Positions 60,825-64,000 of a stretch of 64,000 bases of DNA are shown one piece after another. A program made the translations under genes and the position numbers. Below the pieces are notes generated by a model. The model had not been told where the DNA came from. It did not search any database and was given only the letters and a program-made list of their open reading frames with translations. How positions within the stretch are numbered: position 1 is the stretch's first letter; the number at the start of each line of letters is the position of its first letter. This DNA is from Paracoccaceae bacterium (lineage in GTDB: Bacteria > Pseudomonadota > Alphaproteobacteria > Rhodobacterales > Rhodobacteraceae): the NCBI GenBank assembly GCA_017510335.1, contig JAFWNM010000014.1, positions 62,001 to 126,000 on the forward strand. The letters are read 5' to 3'.

Positions 60825-63800
60825 TCAGGCGTCCTGCACATCAGCGGCCAGCGCCATGCGCACCAGCGCAGGCAAGGACGCGGCCCCGGTTTTGCGCATG
60901 ACGGATGCGCGGTGGTTTTCAACTGTGCGCTGATTTATCCCCAGATCGGCGGCAATAATCTTGTTGGGTTCGCCTGCAAGAACATGCGCCAAGACCTGGC
61001 GTTCACGGGCGGTCAGCTTGGCAAAGCGCTGGTTGGCAGCCTTGCGCGACCCTGTTCGCGCAGGACCGTTCTGCGCGGTCCGCACAGCATGGCGCACACT
61101 GGCCAGCAATTCTGCAGCGCTTGCGGGTTTCTCGATCAGGTCCGAGGCACCGGCCTTCATGGCGGCAACCGCCATTGCCGCATCGCCATGGCCCGTCAGC
61201 ACCACAGCGGGCACTTGCGAATTCTCGGCCTGCAACAGGGCCAGCAGGTCAACCCCGCTCATGCCGGGCAGCAGGGCATCAACCAGAAGACAGGCCACAG
61301 TGTCAGGGCGCGGCACGGCCAGAAAATCCTCGGCGGTGGCATAGCAGGTCACATTCCAGCCTTCGGCCTCGAACAGGCGGCGCATGGTTTCGCGGATCAT
61401 GGGGTCATCGTCGATGACGTGCACGGTCGATGTCGACGCGTCCATGCGCCTTTCCTTGTGCGAAGTTGCGCTGTGCTTTGCGTGTAGCATGTCCGAAATC
61501 AGCGCCAGCAGCACCTGTGGCATGATCGGTTTTGTGACTTGCTTGAATTCCGTCTTTGCGATGGCTTTCAATGTCTGGGCTGTGATGTCGCCTGTCAAAA
61601 TGATGGTCGGCACGGAATTGCCAAGAACATCGGGCAGGTCCTGCGCCAGCCGCAGGCCACTGGTCCCGCCGCGCAGGTCGAAATCCGTCAGCAACAGATC
61701 GGGCTGCGATGCGCCCTCGCTGGCCCAGGACAGTGCATCCTTTGCATTGGAATGGGCGATAACAGTATGCCCTTCCTTGACCAGGAATTCTTCCAGCAAT
61801 TCCCGCAGCGGTCCTTCATCTTCCACCATCAGAATAACGCCTTGGCGGGGTGCCCCGCGCGGCGTGTCGGTGGCGTGCTGCATCAGCGGCGCAGCTTCCG
61901 GCGCGGGATCGACAATCGGCAGGGTGATCATGAAGGCCGACCCCCTGCCGGGGTTCGAACGCACAGAAACCTGATGGTCCAGCAATTCCGCCAGCCGCTG
62001 AACAATGGACAGCCCCAGCCCAAGGCCCTGCGCGTCCAGCGCCTGAACCTGTGACCCCTGATGATAGGCGTCAAAAATCGTGCTGACTTCGGATTGCGGC
62101 ACCCCTATGCCAGTGTCATACACCTGAATGGTCAGCGACGTGCCACGCCGCCGGCAGCCAAGCAAGATGCCGCCATCATGCGTATATTTCAGCGCGTTGG
62201 ACATCAGGTTTCGTAACATCTGTTCCAGCAATTGCGGGTCCGTTCGCACCCATGCCGTACAGGGCACGAAGCGCAGTTTCAGGCGCTTCAAGTCGCATTG
62301 CGGGGAAAATTCATCGACCAGACGCTGCATCAGGCGCGCAATCACCACAGGGCGCATCACCGGACGGACAACGCCCGACTCTATGCGGTTCACATCCAGC
62401 ATCGAATCCAGCATCGCCGTCATCGAGGTCAGCGTCTGGTCCAGAAGCGCCGTCAGACGCGCCCCCTCGCTGGAGCGTTTGTGCCGTGCGATAAGCGAGT
62501 TGAGAAGCGCCATCGCTTGCATTGGCTGGCGCAGATCATGGCTGGCAGAGGCCAGAAACCGCGATTTGGCGCGCGTTGCACGGTCAGCTTCTTGTGTGGC
62601 GGCAACAAGGGCCGCGTTGACCCGTTTGCGTTCGGTGATGTCAACATAAGTGATCACCACCCCTTCGAACCGCCCGCCTTCGGCACGGTAGGGCTGGACA
62701 CGGCGCAAAAACCACTGTGCGTCAGACCCCGCGATTTCACGTTCAATCGGTTCGGCAAGACGCAATACGGCGCGGGCATCTTCGGTGGGGTCGTCGTCGC
62801 GCGTGACCGAGGCCAGATCCGCCAGCGGTCGGCCAATATCGGACGCGATCACACGAAAAATCGCGCGCGTGGCAGGGGTGAAAAAGCGGATATTCAGGTC
62901 AAGATCCAGAAACAGGGTCGCAACATCAGTGCTGAACAGCACGTTTTGCAGGTCGTTGGCGGTGGTGCGGTGGCGCTCCAGGGTTTCTTGCAGCTGACTG
63001 TTCAGCGCAGTCAGTTCTTCATTCAGCGATTGCAATTCTTCTTTCGAGGCCAGAAGTTCCTCATTGGTGGACTGGAACTCCTCATTCACAGACAACGCTT
63101 CGGCGCGATCGGCGCCATGCGCCTCGACTTCCTGTTCCAGATCACGCAGCGCGTCGGACAAATCGCTGCGGGTGGCTTCCAGCGCGGCTTCCAGGTCCGA
63201 TTTTTGCCTGTCCTGTCCAATGGCAATGTCGGTGCCCGGCACGTCGGACGATGTGCGCACAACGTCTATGAAACACGCAAGGAACAGCGGGTCTGCGCCT
63301 TCTGTGACCGCATGCACGGCAATGTCAAAACCGACGCCCCCGATACCGCGCCCGCCTGCAATCCTGACCACAGGGGTGTCGGTGCCGCAGGACGCGACGG
63401 CGGCGCGAAACCTTGCGCGCAAGCCCTTGGGCAGCATGCCTAGAATACCCGGATCAAGATGACCTTGTGTGATCTTCAGGTATTTTTCAATTGGTCCCAG
63501 AAGATAGACACAATCAAGCTGCGCATTCAGCAAGGCCGCCGCAGGGGCATAGTTTTCCAACACCAGCCTTTTGCACAGATCCGCCAGAGAGCTGCGGCGT
63601 CCGGGCGTCTGCCCGGGGGTGTGGGCGGCCTCGTCGCGTTTTCCAACTGCAAAATGCATATCGCCCGTGTGGCTTCTGCCGACACGGCGCCACAACCGTG
63701 CTTCCTTGTCGGCAATCGCAAAGCAGGTGTCCCCCTGCCCCGGCATTTCCGCCGCACCCAACAGCAAAAGCCCCCCCTGACGCAGCGCGAAACAACAGCG

Positions 63801-64000
63801 CGCGATCACCCGCTTTTGCGCTTCCGGTCCCAGATAGATCAGCACATTACGACAGGACACCAGATCGATCTTGGAAAATGGCGGGTCCGACAGCAGATCC
63901 GCGACAGTGAAAACAATCAAATCCCGCAAAGAGGAACAGACCCGCCAGCCCCCGTTCTCGGAAACAAAAAACCGCGCCAGTCGCTCTGGTGACACATCGG
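60825..64000 (-). CDS. CheR-PAS-histidine kinase-receiver-receiver-LuxR multidomain protein, N-terminus beyond window
   Basis: One frame is open to the right edge. In order: end of a CheR methyltransferase (LVSCRNVLIYLGPEAQKRVIARC), a long Glu/Gln/Leu-rich coiled coil (NEEFQSTNEELLASKEELQSLNEELTALN), a PAS domain, a HisKA domain with SASHDLRQPMQAMALLNSL (His near visible residue 488), an HATPase domain (GLGLGLSIVQRLAELL), a first receiver (DFDLRGGTSGL), then from MDASTSTVHVIDDD a complete FixJ-like regulator with its own receiver and LuxR HTH (LTARERQVLAHVLAGEPNKIIAADLGINQRTVENHR). A CheB domain is probably upstream, outside the window. AAGGAAAGG stands just before the internal ATG at 61445, so the regulator might also be made alone. 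Confidence 0.88.
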   Translation of the reverse strand, partial: DVSPERLARFFVSENGGWRVCSSLRDLIVFTVADLLSDPPFSKIDLVSCRNVLIYLGPEAQKRVIARCCFALRQGGLLLLGAAEMPGQGDTCFAIADKEARLWRRVGRSHTGDMHFAVGKRDEAAHTPGQTPGRRSSLADLCKRLVLENYAPAAALLNAQLDCVYLLGPIEKYLKITQGHLDPGILGMLPKGLRARFRAAVASCGTDTPVVRIAGGRGIGGVGFDIAVHAVTEGADPLFLACFIDVVRTSSDVPGTDIAIGQDRQKSDLEAALEATRSDLSDALRDLEQEVEAHGADRAEALSVNEEFQSTNEELLASKEELQSLNEELTALNSQLQETLERHRTTANDLQNVLFSTDVATLFLDLDLNIRFFTPATRAIFRVIASDIGRPLADLASVTRDDDPTEDARAVLRLAEPIEREIAGSDAQWFLRRVQPYRAEGGRFEGVVITYVDITERKRVNAALVAATQEADRATRAKSRFLASASHDLRQPMQAMALLNSLIARHKRSSEGARLTALLDQTLTSMTAMLDSMLDVNRIESGVVRPVMRPVVIARLMQRLVDEFSPQCDLKRLKLRFVPCTAWVRTDPQLLEQMLRNLMSNALKYTHDGGILLGCRRRGTSLTIQVYDTGIGVPQSEVSTIFDAYHQGSQVQALDAQGLGLGLSIVQRLAELLDHQVSVRSNPGRGSAFMITLPIVDPAPEAAPLMQHATDTPRGAPRQGVILMVEDEGPLRELLEEFLVKEGHTVIAHSNAKDALSWASEGASQPDLLLTDFDLRGGTSGLRLAQDLPDVLGNSVPTIILTGDITAQTLKAIAKTEFKQVTKPIMPQVLLALISDMLHAKHSATSHKERRMDASTSTVHVIDDDPMIRETMRRLFEAEGWNVTCYATAEDFLAVPRPDTVACLLVDALLPGMSGVDLLALLQAENSQVPAVVLTGHGDAAMAVAAMKAGASDLIEKPASAAELLASVRHAVRTAQNGPARTGSRKAANQRFAKLTARERQVLAHVLAGEPNKIIAADLGINQRTVENHRASVMRKTGAASLPALVRMALAADVQDA

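Noticed and set aside
1-64000. tRNA or rRNA genes, CRISPR arrays, insertion sequences and prophage genes
   Set aside because: I looked for conserved T-loop, 16S/23S, regularly spaced repeats and transposase motifs and found none that could be supported.

Overview
The window looks like chromosomal DNA of an alphaproteobacterium of the Rhodobacterales/Rhodobacteraceae type. It is GC-rich, its operons are densely packed with many ATGA or TGATG start/stop overlaps, it is loaded with high-affinity ABC and TRAP importers, and it carries a DLRQP-type hybrid kinase fused to a FixJ-like regulator. I see no rRNA, tRNA, insertion sequence, phage gene or CRISPR array. The taxonomy is an inference from gene style, not a measurement.

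Layout, left to right. (1) 1-5424, minus strand: a thiamine operon led by a TPP riboswitch, read thiD-thiO-thiS-thiG-thiE-thiF(rhodanese)-thiY-like binding protein; the last gene runs off the left edge. (2) 5548-15689: an amino-sugar locus. On the minus strand are a sugar ABC importer (binding protein, two permeases, ATPase), a Gfo/Idh oxidoreductase, murQ and a GntR/UTRA regulator. Divergently on the plus strand are a BadF-type kinase, a SIS-domain glucosamine-6-P deaminase and nagA. Together they spell a route from MurNAc/GlcNAc to fructose-6-P. (3) 15801-19603, minus: a sulfate/thiosulfate ABC importer, cysA-sbp-cysT-cysW.

(4) 19895-38271, the most interesting stretch: a myo-inositol operon (TIM-barrel isomerase, inositol ABC importer, iolG, a frameshifted second Gfo/Idh gene, iolC/J fusion, iolD, iolE, iolB) that ends in purU. 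Next to it is a three-component oxygenase resembling rhizopine MocD-MocE-MocF plus a PanB-like protein that has lost most PanB active-site residues. Two paralogous LacI regulators are associated with these operons. I read this as a locus for O-methylated inositols (or the rhizopine 3-O-methyl-scyllo-inosamine): the oxygenase removes the methyl group as a C1 unit, the PanB-like protein and PurU may deal with folate-bound C1, and the iol enzymes degrade the ring.

(5) 38496-45609, plus: a LysR regulator, a COG0212/MTHFSD-like 5-formyl-THF cyclo-ligase paralogue, and a BMP-family (nucleoside-type) ABC importer. (6) 45745-52777, minus: a TRAP importer with a class-1B dihydroorotate dehydrogenase pair (PyrD/PyrK), an M20 N-carbamoyl amino acid hydrolase, an orotate phosphoribosyltransferase-like protein and a small unknown protein, probably for uptake and use of orotate, dihydroorotate or ureido acids. 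An XRE regulator lies upstream. (7) 53906-57984, minus: an NMT1/THI5-type ABC importer with a fused double permease, led by a second COG0212 gene and divergent from an RpiR regulator, with GTTTCA operator half-sites between them. (8) 59014-64000, minus: a PRC-barrel protein, a PHB-depolymerase-family esterase, and a CheR-PAS-kinase-receiver-receiver-LuxR multidomain protein cut by the right edge.

Most start sites were chosen by Shine-Dalgarno spacing and by where family similarity begins, and they differ in several cases from the longest possible frame.
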